The position numbers were made by a program, and so were the translations under genes. Below are positions 8,287 to 16,990 of a DNA stretch of 64,000 bases, piece by piece. A model generated the notes under the pieces. That model had not been told where the DNA came from and ran no database searches. It saw only the letters and a list, made by a program, of their open reading frames with translations. Within the stretch, counting starts at the first letter, position 1, and each line of letters starts with the position of its first letter. This DNA comes from Bradyrhizobium sp. CB1015 (lineage in GTDB: Bacteria; Pseudomonadota; Alphaproteobacteria; Rhizobiales; Xanthobacteraceae). The stretch spans positions 4,836,001 through 4,900,000 of the forward strand of contig NZ_CP104174.1 of assembly GCF_025200925.1 (NCBI RefSeq), in the 5' to 3' direction.

Positions 8287-11200
8287 ATGGGTGTCTCTGA
8301 ACCCTTCATCCGCCGGCCGATCGCGACCTCGCTGCTCGGCGTTGCGCTTCTGATCGGCGGCCTGCTGGGCTATTTCGCGCTGCCGGTCTCGGCGCTGCCG
8401 CAGGTCGATTTCCCGACCGTGCAGGTGACGACGCAGCTGCCGGGCGCGAGTCCGGACGTGATCGCCTCGCTGATCACCGCGCCGCTGGAGCGGCAGCTCG
8501 GCCAGATCCCCTCGCTGTCGGCGATGAACTCGACGAGCTCGTTCGGCGTCAGCCAGATCTCGCTGCAGTTCGACCTCAACCGCGACATTGACGGGGCGAC
8601 GCAGGACGTGCAGGCCGCGATCAATGCCGCGGCCGGCGTGTTGCCGAAGACGCTGCCTTACCCGCCGACCTACGCCAAGGTGAATCCGGCGGATGCGCCG
8701 GTGATGACGCTGGCGCTGCGCTCGGACACGATCTCGCTGCGGGCAATGAGCGACATCGCCGACACCATTTTGGCGCAACGTTTGAGCCAGGTCTCCGGCG
8801 TCGGGCGCGTTTCCGTGCTGGGCGGGCTGAAGCCGGCCGTGCGCATCCAGGCCGATCTCGCGCGCCTTGCCGCCTACGGCATCGCGATGGAAGATCTCCG
8901 CACCGCGATCGCCAATGCCAACGTCTCGGGGCCGAAGGGCTCGCTCGACGGCGCGCAGCAATCCTACATCATCGCCGCCAACGACCAGATCGCCGTCGCC
9001 GAGGCCTACAAGCCCGTCATCATCGCCTACCGCAACGGCTCGCCGGTGACCATTGCCGACGTCGCCCAGATCGTCGATGGCCTCGAGAACGACCGCACCG
9101 GCGGCTGGTACCAGGGCACGCCGGCCGTCATCATCGACATCCAGCGCCAGCCCGGCGCCAACGTCATCGACGTCGTCAGCCAGATTCGCGCCGAAATTCC
9201 CAAGGTGCAGCGCGCGATCCCGGCTGGCGTGAACCTCACCATCGTGTCCGACCGCACCGTCACCATCCGCGCCTCGGTGCGCGACGTGCAGTTCACGCTG
9301 GTCCTCGCCGTCGTGCTGGTGACCCTGGTGGTGCTGTTGTTCCTGCGTTCGTTGCGCGCGACCGTGATCGCGGGCGTGGCACTGCCGCTGTCGCTGATCA
9401 CGAGCTTCGGCATCATGTATTTCGCCGAGTTCAGCCTCGACAATCTGTCGCTGATGGCGCTGACGATCGGCACCGGATTCGTCGTCGACGACGCCATCGT
9501 CATGATCGAGAACATCGTGCGCCACATGGAGAATGGCGACGGCGCGATGGAAGCCTCGCTCAAGGGCGCCAGCGAGATCGGCTTCACCGTGATCTCGCTG
9601 ACGGTCTCGCTGATCGCGGTGTTCATCCCGCTCCTGTTCATGTCGGGCCTGGTCGGGCGTATGTTCCGCGAGTTCGCGCTGACCCTGACCATCGCGGTCG
9701 TGACCTCGGCGGTGGTCTCGCTGACCCTGACGCCGATGATGTGCTCGCGGCTGCTCAAGCACGCGCACGAGGAGCTGGCCGTGCCGGGATTGGCCGCGAT
9801 CAGCCGCTTCATCGACCGTACGGTCCATGCCTATCACAGATCGCTATTGTGGGTCCTGGAGCGCCAGCGCGCCACGCTGGTCGTGACCTTCGCCACGCTG
9901 ATCGCGACCCTGGTGCTCTATGTCGTCGCGCCCAAGGGCTTCCTGCCGCTGCAGGACACGGCCTCGATCACGGCGGTGACGGAGGCGGGGCCCGATGTGT
10001 CGTTTGCGGAGATGAAGAAGCGGCAGGCCGAGGCGGCCGACGCCATCAGGGCCGACCCTGATGTGGTTGGCGTGGTCTCGGTGATCGGTGCGGGCTCCGT
10101 CAACCCGACCACCAATGTCGGCCGGCTCGTCATGAGCTTGCGGCCGCGCGGCGAGCGCCGCGACGATGTCGGCATGGTCGTGACCCGGCTGAAGCAGAGG
10201 GTCTCCGGCATCCCCGGCATGACCGTCTATTTCCAGCCGGTGCAGGACGTGCAGATATCGACCCAGTCGAGTCGCTCGCAATACCAGTACACGCTGACCG
10301 GCACCGATGCGACGCTGGTCTCCGAATGGGCGCGCAAGCTGGTCGCGGAGATGCGGCGCGATCCGCTGTTCCGCGACGTCTCCTCTGAGGCACAGGAGGG
10401 CGGCCTGCGGGCGCAGCTCGACGTCGACCGTACGCGGGCCGGCCAGCTCGGCGTGAGCCTGCAAGGAATCACCGACACGCTGAACGATGCCTTCGCCCAG
10501 CGGCAGATCTCAACCATCTACGGTCAGGCCAACCAGTACCGCGTGGTGCTGGAGGCGCTGCCGATGTACCAGCGCGATCCCTCGATCCTGTCGAAGCTCT
10601 ATCTGCCGGGCGCCGCGAGCGCCACCGCCGGGACGCCCAATGCCCAGGTGCCACTGTCGGCCGTGGCGACGCTGAAGCGGACCACGGCGCCGCTGGCGAT
10701 CTCGCACCAGGCGCAATTCCCGTCGGTGTCGCTCAGCTTCAACCTCGCGCCGGGCGCGGCCCTCGGCGATGCCGTCGAAGCCGTGAAGGTGATCGAGACC
10801 CGCATCGAAATGCCGGGCAGCATCGTCGGTATCTATGCCGGCGATGCCGCCGAGTTCGCCAAGGCGCTGGCCGGCCAGCCTTGGCTGCTGCTCGCCGCCG
10901 TGATCACGATCTACATCGTGTTAGGGGTGCTCTATGAGAGCTACATCCACCCGATCACGATCCTGTCGACGCTGCCCTCGGCCGGCGTCGGCGCCATCCT
11001 GGCGCTGATGTTGTGCGGACAGGACCTCTCGGTGATCGGCCTGATCGGCATCATCCTCTTGATGGGTATCGTCAAGAAGAACGCGATCATGATGATCGAC
11101 TTTGCGCTCGAGGCCGAGCGCGGGCAGGGCATGTCGCCCAATGAAGCGATCGTGCAGGCGTGTCTCTTGCGCTTCCGCCCGATCATGATGACGACGCTGG

Positions 11201-11436
11201 CGGCGCTGTTCGGGGCGCTGCCGCTGGCGATCGAGAGCGGCACCGGCGCCGAGCTGCGCTTCCCGCTCGGTATCTCCATCATCGGCGGCCTGCTGCTCAG
11301 CCAGCTACTGACACTTTACACGACGCCCGTGATCTATCTCGCGCTCGACCGCATCAACCGCCGTCTCGAGCGGGCGCTGCCGCCGGCCGAACCCGGCGGC
11401 CCGCCGGTCGCCGGCGCGACCGAGGGGATGCAGTGA
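8287..11436 (+). CDS. RND efflux pump, inner-membrane transporter (MdtB-like)
   Basis: Proton-driven HAE1/MdtB-type RND transporter, 1049 residues, the normal length. It begins MGVSEPFIRRPIATSLLGVA, the usual first helix, and has the duplicated 6+6 helix layout with two large periplasmic loops. The helix-4 region (TIGTGFVVDDAIVMIENIVRHMENG) contains the paired aspartates of the proton relay, and LIGIILLMGIVKKNAIMMID is the corresponding second-half helix with the conserved lysine. It begins 36 bases after the adaptor and its stop overlaps the start of the next pump by one base. Two different RND genes in tandem argue for a mixed trimer, as for E. coli MdtB2C. Confidence 0.94.
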   Translation: MGVSEPFIRRPIATSLLGVALLIGGLLGYFALPVSALPQVDFPTVQVTTQLPGASPDVIASLITAPLERQLGQIPSLSAMNSTSSFGVSQISLQFDLNRDIDGATQDVQAAINAAAGVLPKTLPYPPTYAKVNPADAPVMTLALRSDTISLRAMSDIADTILAQRLSQVSGVGRVSVLGGLKPAVRIQADLARLAAYGIAMEDLRTAIANANVSGPKGSLDGAQQSYIIAANDQIAVAEAYKPVIIAYRNGSPVTIADVAQIVDGLENDRTGGWYQGTPAVIIDIQRQPGANVIDVVSQIRAEIPKVQRAIPAGVNLTIVSDRTVTIRASVRDVQFTLVLAVVLVTLVVLLFLRSLRATVIAGVALPLSLITSFGIMYFAEFSLDNLSLMALTIGTGFVVDDAIVMIENIVRHMENGDGAMEASLKGASEIGFTVISLTVSLIAVFIPLLFMSGLVGRMFREFALTLTIAVVTSAVVSLTLTPMMCSRLLKHAHEELAVPGLAAISRFIDRTVHAYHRSLLWVLERQRATLVVTFATLIATLVLYVVAPKGFLPLQDTASITAVTEAGPDVSFAEMKKRQAEAADAIRADPDVVGVVSVIGAGSVNPTTNVGRLVMSLRPRGERRDDVGMVVTRLKQRVSGIPGMTVYFQPVQDVQISTQSSRSQYQYTLTGTDATLVSEWARKLVAEMRRDPLFRDVSSEAQEGGLRAQLDVDRTRAGQLGVSLQGITDTLNDAFAQRQISTIYGQANQYRVVLEALPMYQRDPSILSKLYLPGAASATAGTPNAQVPLSAVATLKRTTAPLAISHQAQFPSVSLSFNLAPGAALGDAVEAVKVIETRIEMPGSIVGIYAGDAAEFAKALAGQPWLLLAAVITIYIVLGVLYESYIHPITILSTLPSAGVGAILALMLCGQDLSVIGLIGIILLMGIVKKNAIMMIDFALEAERGQGMSPNEAIVQACLLRFRPIMMTTLAALFGALPLAIESGTGAELRFPLGISIIGGLLLSQLLTLYTTPVIYLALDRINRRLERALPPAEPGGPPVAGATEGMQ

Positions 11437-14400
11437 TGGCGTCGATCTCGGAGCCCTTCATCCGCCGTCCGGTCGCGACCACGCTGCTGTCGATCGGGCT
11501 GTTCCTGCTGGGTGTCGTCGCCTACGAGTTCCTGCCCGTCGCCTCGGTCCCGAACGTCGACTTCCCCTCCATCTTCGTCTCCGCCAGCCGGCCCGGCGCC
11601 GATCCGTCCGTGATGGCGGCGACGGTGGCTTCACCCTTGGAGCGGCGACTGGGGGAGATCGCCGGAATCAATCAAATCACCTCGACCTCGAGCCTCGGCA
11701 CGACCAGCATCCAGCTCCAGTTCGACATCGGCCGCAACATCGACAAGGCCGCGCGCGACGTGCAGGCGGCCATCAACGCCGCGATGGTCGACCTGCCGAG
11801 CGATTTGCCGACGCTGCCGCGTTTCCGCAAGGCGAACACGGCCGGCGCACCCATCTTCGTGCTGGCGTTGACCTCCAAGACGATCTCTCCGTCGGCGATC
11901 TACGACGTCGCCGATAGCGTTTTGGCGCAACGCATTTCGCAGGTGCCGGGCGTCGGCAACGTGTCGATCTCCGGCGCCGACCAGCCTGCCGTGCGCGTGC
12001 AGCTCAACCCGGTCGCGCTGTCCAATGCTGGAATCGCGACCGACGACGTGCGCACCGCGATCATCGGCGCCAACGCGCTCGGCCCCGTCGGCATCTTCGA
12101 AGGCGAGCGCCAGAGCGAGACGCTGTCGCTGAACAAGCAGATGCGCACGGCGAAGGAGTTCCGCGACATCGTCATCAAGAGCTCGGGCGGCAATTTCGTG
12201 CGGCTGTCCGATGTCGCCGATATCGAGGATTCCGTCCGCAACGTCCGCTCGATCGCCTGGTTCAACAAGCAACCGGCGGTTCTGATCCAGATCACCAAGC
12301 AGGGCGATGCCAACGTCATCGACACCGTTGATCGGGTCAAGGCGCTGATCCCCGAGCTGAAGCAGTGGATCCCCGCCGGTGTGGAGATCTCCACCCTGGT
12401 CGATCGGACCGGCACGATCCGCGCCAGCGTGCTGGATATGCAATGGACGCTGCTGGCGACGGCCGTCCTGGTGATGGTCGTCGTGTTCGTGTTCCTGCGC
12501 CGGCTGACGCCGACCATCGCGGCCGGCATCTCGGTGCCGCTGGCACTCGCCGGGACTTGCGCCGGCATGTGGGTCGCGGGCTTCTCCATCGACAATCTGT
12601 CGCTGATGGCGCTCGCCATCTCCGTCGGCTTCGTCGTCGACGATGCCATCGTCATGATCGAGAACATGTTCCGCAATCTCGAGCACGGCATGCCCCCGTT
12701 CCGGGCGGCGCAGGAGGGCGCCAAGCAGATCGGCTTCACCGTGGTCTCGATCAGCCTGTCGCTGATCGCGGCCTTCACGCCGCTGATCTTCATGGACGGT
12801 GTCGTCGGCCGGCTCCTGCGCGAATTCTCGCTGACGCTGACCTTCGCCATCCTGGTCTCGACGCTGGTGTCGCTGACGGTCACGCCGATGATCTGCGCCC
12901 ATTACATCCGGCAGACCACCTCCGGCACGGCAACGCTGTTCGACCGCATCATCGAAGGCGCGCTGTCGCGCACCATCGTGTTCTACGCCCGCAGCCTGCG
13001 CACCGTGCTGGAATTCCCGCTGCTGACGCTGCTGGTGTTCTTCGCCACCATCGCGCTCACGGTGACGCTCTACATCAAGGTCCCCAAAGGCTACTTCCCG
13101 ACCGACGATTCCGGCTTCATCATCGGCGCGACGCGCGCCTCGGCCGACATCTCGTTCCAGTCGATGCTCGGCCTGCAGCAGCGGCTCGCCGAGATCGTGA
13201 TGCAGGATCCGGCCGTGGCCGGCATCGGCTCGACCGTCGGCAGCGGCGGGGGCCCGGGGCCGGCGACCTCGAACCGCGGCACCATGTTCATCAGCCTGAA
13301 ACCGCCGGAGGAGCGCGCGCACGTGTCGACGCAGGTCGTGATCGACCGGCTCAGGCGCGCGTTGTATCCCGTGCCCGGCATCCGCCTCTTCATGTTCGCC
13401 GCCCAGGACGTGCGCGCCGGCGGGCGGCAGAGCGATTCCGACTACCAATATACGCTCACAAGCACCGATCTCGGCCTGTTGCAGACATGGGCGCCGATCG
13501 TGGCCAAGCGCATGGAGAGCGTGGAGGGCATCACCGACATCTCGAGCGATCGCGACCCCGGCGGACTGCAGCTGACGCTCTCCATCGACCGCCAGAAGGC
13601 GTCCGCGCTCGGCGTCCGGGTTCAAGACATCGACAACGCGCTGAACAACGCTTTCGCACAGCGGCAGATCTCCATCATCTATACCCAGCGCAACCAGTAC
13701 ATGACCGTGCTGGAGATCGACCCGAAGTTCCAGGTCGACCCCTCCAATCTCGATCGCATCTACGTCGCCGGAGCGGCAGATGCGCAGGTGCCGCTGTCGG
13801 CCGTGGTGCGCGCGAGCCGCGGGCTCGCTGCGCTCGCCGTCTATCATTCGCAGTCGTTCCCATCGACCACGGTGTCCTTCAACCTGATGCCGGACGTGCC
13901 GCTTCAGGCGGCGACTCAGAACATCCAGCGCGCGGTCGATGAGTTGCACATGCCGGAAGGCATTCGCGGCAGCTTCGACGGCAATGCCGGCGACTTCGCC
14001 AGGACCAGCGGCCGCCAGCCGCTCCTGATCCTCGGCGCGTTGGTCGCGATGTATATCGTGCTCGGGGTGCTCTACGAGAGCCTCGCCCATCCGCTCACGA
14101 TCATCTCGACGCTGCCCTCGGCCGGCTTAGGTGCGCTGCTGGCCTTGCAGCTCACCGACACCCCGCTGACGGTGATCGCCTTCGTCGGCATCATCCTCTT
14201 GATCGGCATCGTCAAGAAGAACGGCATCATGATGGTCGACTTCGCGCTCGACGCCGAGCGCCAGCGCGGCCTGTCCTCGGCCGAAGCGATCTTCGAGGCC
14301 TGCCAGGCGCGCTTCCGCCCGATCCTGATGACGACCATGGCGGCGCTGTTTGCCGGCATTCCGCTGGTGATCGCGACCGGCCCCGGCACGGAGTTGCGCC

Positions 14401-14540
14401 GTCCGCTCGGCATCACCATCATCGGCGGCCTGTTCGTCTCGCAGATCCTGACGCTGTACACGACGCCCGTGATCTACCTGCTGATCGACCGCATGCGGCG
14501 CCGCTCCGATCCGCATCCGCTGGCGGCACCGGCGGAATAG
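11436..14540 (+). CDS. RND efflux pump, second inner-membrane transporter (MdtC-like)
   Basis: Second RND subunit, 1034 residues from the ATG at 11436, which shares its first base with the stop of the previous gene; the frame is open further upstream but that part lies inside the preceding gene. It starts MASISEPFIRRPVATTLLSI and is clearly paralogous to the preceding pump. The relay segment is AISVFGVV-like: AISVGFVVDDAIVMIENMFR with both aspartates, and LIGIVKKNGIMMVDFALDAE in the second half. Both pumps keep the relay residues, so either could move protons. It ends the efflux operon; a DTW-domain gene follows after 36 bases and may be cotranscribed. Confidence 0.94.
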   Translation: MASISEPFIRRPVATTLLSIGLFLLGVVAYEFLPVASVPNVDFPSIFVSASRPGADPSVMAATVASPLERRLGEIAGINQITSTSSLGTTSIQLQFDIGRNIDKAARDVQAAINAAMVDLPSDLPTLPRFRKANTAGAPIFVLALTSKTISPSAIYDVADSVLAQRISQVPGVGNVSISGADQPAVRVQLNPVALSNAGIATDDVRTAIIGANALGPVGIFEGERQSETLSLNKQMRTAKEFRDIVIKSSGGNFVRLSDVADIEDSVRNVRSIAWFNKQPAVLIQITKQGDANVIDTVDRVKALIPELKQWIPAGVEISTLVDRTGTIRASVLDMQWTLLATAVLVMVVVFVFLRRLTPTIAAGISVPLALAGTCAGMWVAGFSIDNLSLMALAISVGFVVDDAIVMIENMFRNLEHGMPPFRAAQEGAKQIGFTVVSISLSLIAAFTPLIFMDGVVGRLLREFSLTLTFAILVSTLVSLTVTPMICAHYIRQTTSGTATLFDRIIEGALSRTIVFYARSLRTVLEFPLLTLLVFFATIALTVTLYIKVPKGYFPTDDSGFIIGATRASADISFQSMLGLQQRLAEIVMQDPAVAGIGSTVGSGGGPGPATSNRGTMFISLKPPEERAHVSTQVVIDRLRRALYPVPGIRLFMFAAQDVRAGGRQSDSDYQYTLTSTDLGLLQTWAPIVAKRMESVEGITDISSDRDPGGLQLTLSIDRQKASALGVRVQDIDNALNNAFAQRQISIIYTQRNQYMTVLEIDPKFQVDPSNLDRIYVAGAADAQVPLSAVVRASRGLAALAVYHSQSFPSTTVSFNLMPDVPLQAATQNIQRAVDELHMPEGIRGSFDGNAGDFARTSGRQPLLILGALVAMYIVLGVLYESLAHPLTIISTLPSAGLGALLALQLTDTPLTVIAFVGIILLIGIVKKNGIMMVDFALDAERQRGLSSAEAIFEACQARFRPILMTTMAALFAGIPLVIATGPGTELRRPLGITIIGGLFVSQILTLYTTPVIYLLIDRMRRRSDPHPLAAPAE

Positions 14541-14576
14541 GTTGTTGACGCGCCGCTTCAAGCGTATAGCGGCGCC

Positions 14577-15317
14577 ATGTCCAACCCGCCCGACACCGCC
14601 GCCGCGCCGGCTGAACCGACCCCCGAATGCCCGCACTGCCAGAAGCCGATGCCGCTCTGCATTTGCGACAGCGTCACGCCGATCGAGAACCGGCTCTCGC
14701 TCCTGATTCTCCAGCATCCGCAAGAGCAGGACAGGGCGCTCGGCACGGCGCGGCTGCTGGCGAGGCACTTCGCCGATGCCACGGTGCGGGTCGGCCTGTC
14801 CTGGCCGAGCCTGTCCAAGGCGCTGGGATGGCCGGTCGAGAATGCCTCGCACTGGGCCGTGCTCTATCTCGGCTCGGCACGCGCGGCCGATCTCGACGCC
14901 GAAGGCGAGATCGTCGCGCTCAATCGCAAGGGCGAGGTCGCGGAGAACCAGCGCGCGATCCTCGGCAAGCTCGAAGGCGTGGTGCTGCTCGACGGCACCT
15001 GGAGCCAGGCCAAGGCGCTGTGGTGGCGCAATCCCTGGATGCTGAAATGCCAGCGCGTGATCCTCAATCCGCAGAAGCCCTCGCGCTACGGACGCCTGCG
15101 CAAGGAGCCGCGCCGCGACGGTCTCTCGACCATCGAAGCGGCCGCGACGATCCTCGCCGGCCTCGAGCGACGTTCCGACATCGCCGAGACTCTGCATGCC
15201 AGTTTCGAACGGATGCTGGCGCGCTACCGCGAGGTCCAGGCCGAGATGCCGGAACTCGCACCCAAACCCGCGCCCAAGGACCGCCGGCGCGATTTCCGGC
15301 GCCGCAAGCGCGCCTGA
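14577..15317 (+). CDS. DTW-domain protein, probable tRNA-uridine aminocarboxypropyltransferase
   Basis: The 246-residue product belongs to the DTW-domain family; characterised members (TapT, DTWD1/2) transfer the aminocarboxypropyl group of S-adenosylmethionine to uridine in tRNA. The family signature appears as LLDGTWSQAKALWWRNPWML (about residues 139-158), with the variant DGTW, and an N-terminal cysteine cluster CPHCQKPMPLCIC can bind zinc. The start ATG at 14577 follows the efflux operon by 36 bases. The C-terminus is basic (KDRRRDFRRRKRA), fitting RNA binding. tRNA-Cys follows 85 bases downstream. The function is inferred from the family. Confidence 0.82.
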   Translation: MSNPPDTAAAPAEPTPECPHCQKPMPLCICDSVTPIENRLSLLILQHPQEQDRALGTARLLARHFADATVRVGLSWPSLSKALGWPVENASHWAVLYLGSARAADLDAEGEIVALNRKGEVAENQRAILGKLEGVVLLDGTWSQAKALWWRNPWMLKCQRVILNPQKPSRYGRLRKEPRRDGLSTIEAAATILAGLERRSDIAETLHASFERMLARYREVQAEMPELAPKPAPKDRRRDFRRRKRA

Positions 15318-15360
15318 CTTCGGCCGGACATTTCGCTGTGCTGCCAGCGGACCGGTGGGG

Positions 15361-15387
15361 TTGCCTAAGCCATTGATCCCCTATATT
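15361..15387 (+). promoter_or_regulatory. Candidate promoter of tRNA-Cys
   Basis: TTGCCT at 15361-15366 and TATATT at 15382-15387 are separated by 15 bases, and the tRNA begins 16 bases after the -10 hexamer. The spacing is slightly short for the housekeeping sigma factor, so this is tentative. Confidence 0.35.
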
Positions 15388-15402
15388 GGTCCGCCCTTAC
15401 GG

Positions 15403-15476
15403 GGCCACGTGGCGGAGTGGTTACGCAACGGTCTGCAAAACCGTGTACACCAGTTCAATTCTGGTCGTGGCCTCCA
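15403..15476 (+). tRNA. tRNA-Cys (anticodon GCA), CCA encoded
   Basis: The acceptor stem GGCCACG (15403-15409) pairs with CGTGGCC (15466-15472), followed by discriminator T and an encoded CCA. The anticodon stem ACGGT/ACCGT encloses the loop CTGCAAA, giving anticodon GCA. The T-arm reads CCAG-TTCAATT-CTGG. Discriminator U73 is the main identity element of tRNA-Cys, which agrees with the anticodon. Confidence 0.97.
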
Positions 15477-15627
15477 TCGCAACCTTCTGATTTTCAAGCG
15501 CAAATTCCCGTCGTCGCGAGTTCCGCCGATGCGGCCCGCCGCGCCTTGGTCACCGGGTTTTCCCGGGCTTGGCGGAAAGGTGTGATTCAGGCCCTCTGGC
15601 ATAGACTTCGCATCTGCGAAGCGATCC

Positions 15628-15804
15628 ATGTCCCATCAACCGAGCGCTGGAGAGCACGTGGGCGACGTCGTTCGATTTGTTCCAAAAGCCGAGCTGGAGC
15701 GGGCCCGCCTCATTGCCGAGGCGCGCGCGATCTATAACAGCATCTTCCCGCCGGTCGCATCCGAGCGGGCACCGCAGGACGGCGAGGAACGCGTCAAGAA
15801 TTGA
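15628..15804 (+). CDS. Small hypothetical protein (58 aa)
   Basis: An ATG frame of 58 residues (begins MSHQPSAGEHVGDVVRFVPK, ends EERVKN) running from 15628 to a TGA at 15802-15804. The middle (AELERARLIAEARAIYNSIF) would form an amphipathic helix and the ends are charged. Codon third positions are GC-rich as in the neighbouring genes, which supports coding. No signal peptide, membrane segment or known domain is visible. The ribosome site is weak. It sits alone between tRNA-Cys and a small gene on the other strand. Function unknown. Confidence 0.55.
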   Translation: MSHQPSAGEHVGDVVRFVPKAELERARLIAEARAIYNSIFPPVASERAPQDGEERVKN

Positions 15805-15850
15805 TCGCGGTTGCGCTGCGGGGCGCATCCGTTCACGGCAAAAGCCGGCC

Positions 15851-16048
15851 TCAGCAGGCCGCGTACCAGCCGTCGGGAAAGGGCAAGAGGGGCCAGGCGC
15901 CCTCGTTGTCATTTGCTGCTTTGGGCGTCACGTCGAAGCTCCACAAGGGGGGCACGAATTCCTCCACCGGCATGGGCGCGAAATCCTCAAAGACCATGGC
16001 GTCCCGGACAGCATCCAGCAGCAAATTGAATTCGGCTTCGCTCATCAC
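15851..16048 (-). CDS. Small hypothetical protein (65 aa)
   Basis: A 65-residue frame starting MMSEAEFNLLLDAVRDAMVF and ending PFPDGWYAAC. It is acidic, with a predicted N-terminal helix and a proline- and tryptophan-rich second half. The composition looks like a real protein rather than an antisense shadow, and no gene overlaps it on the other strand. Two adjacent ATG codons (16048 and 16045) could start it. It is convergent with the small gene at 15628. No domain is recognised. Confidence 0.6.
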   Translation of the reverse strand: MMSEAEFNLLLDAVRDAMVFEDFAPMPVEEFVPPLWSFDVTPKAANDNEGAWPLLPFPDGWYAAC

Positions 16049-16205
16049 ACCCTCGCAGAACGCGGATGGCGCAATGTCGCAAAGCCGGTTTGTTTCCGGA
16101 TTGACCCGATCGTTCGCATTTTAACGATGCGGCGATCGGGATCCGAATGGTAGCGATTCCTGAAAATCCCCGCGGGAACCCTACGTGCCGCCGCCTCGCG
16201 GCGAG

Positions 16206-16221
16206 TGTGAAAGAGATCACA
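16206..16221. promoter_or_regulatory. CRP-type palindrome TGTGA-N6-TCACA
   Basis: TGTGAAAGAGATCACA is a perfect match to the two conserved half-sites of CRP-family binding sites. It lies 85 bases before the start of the small secreted-protein gene at 16306, in a lower-GC stretch, so it is well placed as an activator site for that gene. Which CRP/FNR-family protein binds it cannot be told from sequence. Confidence 0.55.
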
Positions 16222-16305
16222 TACCCAGCGGTTTATTTCTCCTACCCGTTTGCACCACGCCGGCCAATGCAGGCCGGAGCGGCAGGGCAGAGCGGGAGAC
16301 TGGTC

Positions 16306-16566
16306 ATGAAGGCGAGGTTTTTGCGGTTTGCGGGCGTGAAAAGCCGGGCGCGGAGCGCCTCGACGGTCGGGCTCTTCCTGACGCTGTTTGCCTCCGCCGC
16401 CCAGGCACAGGGAACGGCGGAGCAGCGGCGGGCCTGTACCCCCGACGTCTACCGGCTCTGCGCCGGCGAGATCCCCAACGTCCGCGCCATCACCGCCTGC
16501 CTGCGCCGCAACCGCGCCAGCCTCAGCGAGGCCTGCCGATCCGTTTTCGACCAGGCGGGTGGCTGA
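16306..16566 (+). CDS. Small secreted cysteine-containing protein (86 aa)
   Basis: From the ATG at 16306 the product has a basic start, a hydrophobic stretch (TVGLFLTLFASAAQAQ) and a signal-peptidase site after AQA, so a periplasmic protein of about 50 residues is expected. The mature part contains four cysteines in the pattern C-x9-C-x11-C-x11-C (ACTPDVYRLCAGEIPNVRAI then ACLRRNRASLSEACRSVF), suggesting two disulfides. Similar short exported proteins are annotated as hypothetical in Bradyrhizobium. An in-frame start exists further upstream but would run through the CRP-like site, so it is rejected. The function is unknown; the promoter context suggests regulated expression. Confidence 0.75.
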   Translation: MKARFLRFAGVKSRARSASTVGLFLTLFASAAQAQGTAEQRRACTPDVYRLCAGEIPNVRAITACLRRNRASLSEACRSVFDQAGG

Positions 16567-16990
16567 ACGGCCCCGGTTGTGGGTTTGTGCGCAGCAAGTG
16601 CACCGCGCGGGATCGCGAATCCGCCACAGTCACCCTGTGGATATGCTGTGGATTTGCTGCGGATGCCGGACGTAGATGCTTCGATCCGGCGTCGTATCTT
16701 GGTCGGCAATCGTCATATCTTCGTCAAAATGAATTCACCGGATGATTCGCCGATCTGGCAGAGCGCTGCTGCGGCCGAGAGCATTTCGTTATCCCGAATT
16801 CGGAATCCCTCACTTGCGCCGGTTCGCGGTCCTCGAACAGTTTTTGTGCAACCGTTTGCCCAAATGCCGGGCGCGCTCCATCCAAATTTTTGTACGCCCG
16901 CGGACAAGCTTTTCACCGCTCACTCCCGCACGCTTCCTCCCGATCATAGGAGCATGGCAGACGCCATGACATTGCGGAGGAGCTGGCGAG
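16567..16990. other. 424-base intergenic region upstream of the amide-cluster transporter
   Basis: A long, relatively AT-rich stretch without a convincing gene; frames on both strands show neither consistent codon bias nor ribosome sites. It probably holds the promoter of the transporter-amidase cluster that starts at 16991. The only clear structure is the CATGGC palindrome listed separately, near its downstream end. Confidence 0.5.
16953..16968. promoter_or_regulatory. Inverted repeat CATGGC-AGAC-GCCATG before the binding-protein gene
   Basis: Perfect 6-base arms with a 4-base spacer, 22 bases before the start codon and just upstream of the ribosome site (GGAGGAG near 16976). It could be an operator, or a small hairpin in the mRNA leader. 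The AraC domain encoded in this cluster is one candidate binder, although AraC proteins usually use direct repeats. Confidence 0.3.

Noticed and set aside
7552..9837. Very long minus-strand open frame (761 codons) across the efflux genes
   Set aside because: Antisense to two well-supported genes, composition dominated by His/Arg/Asp/Gly, typical of antisense GC-rich DNA.
16752..16772. Possible sigma-54 promoter (TGGCAG...TGC) before the binding-protein gene
   Set aside because: The GG and GC elements are not at the required 10-base spacing.
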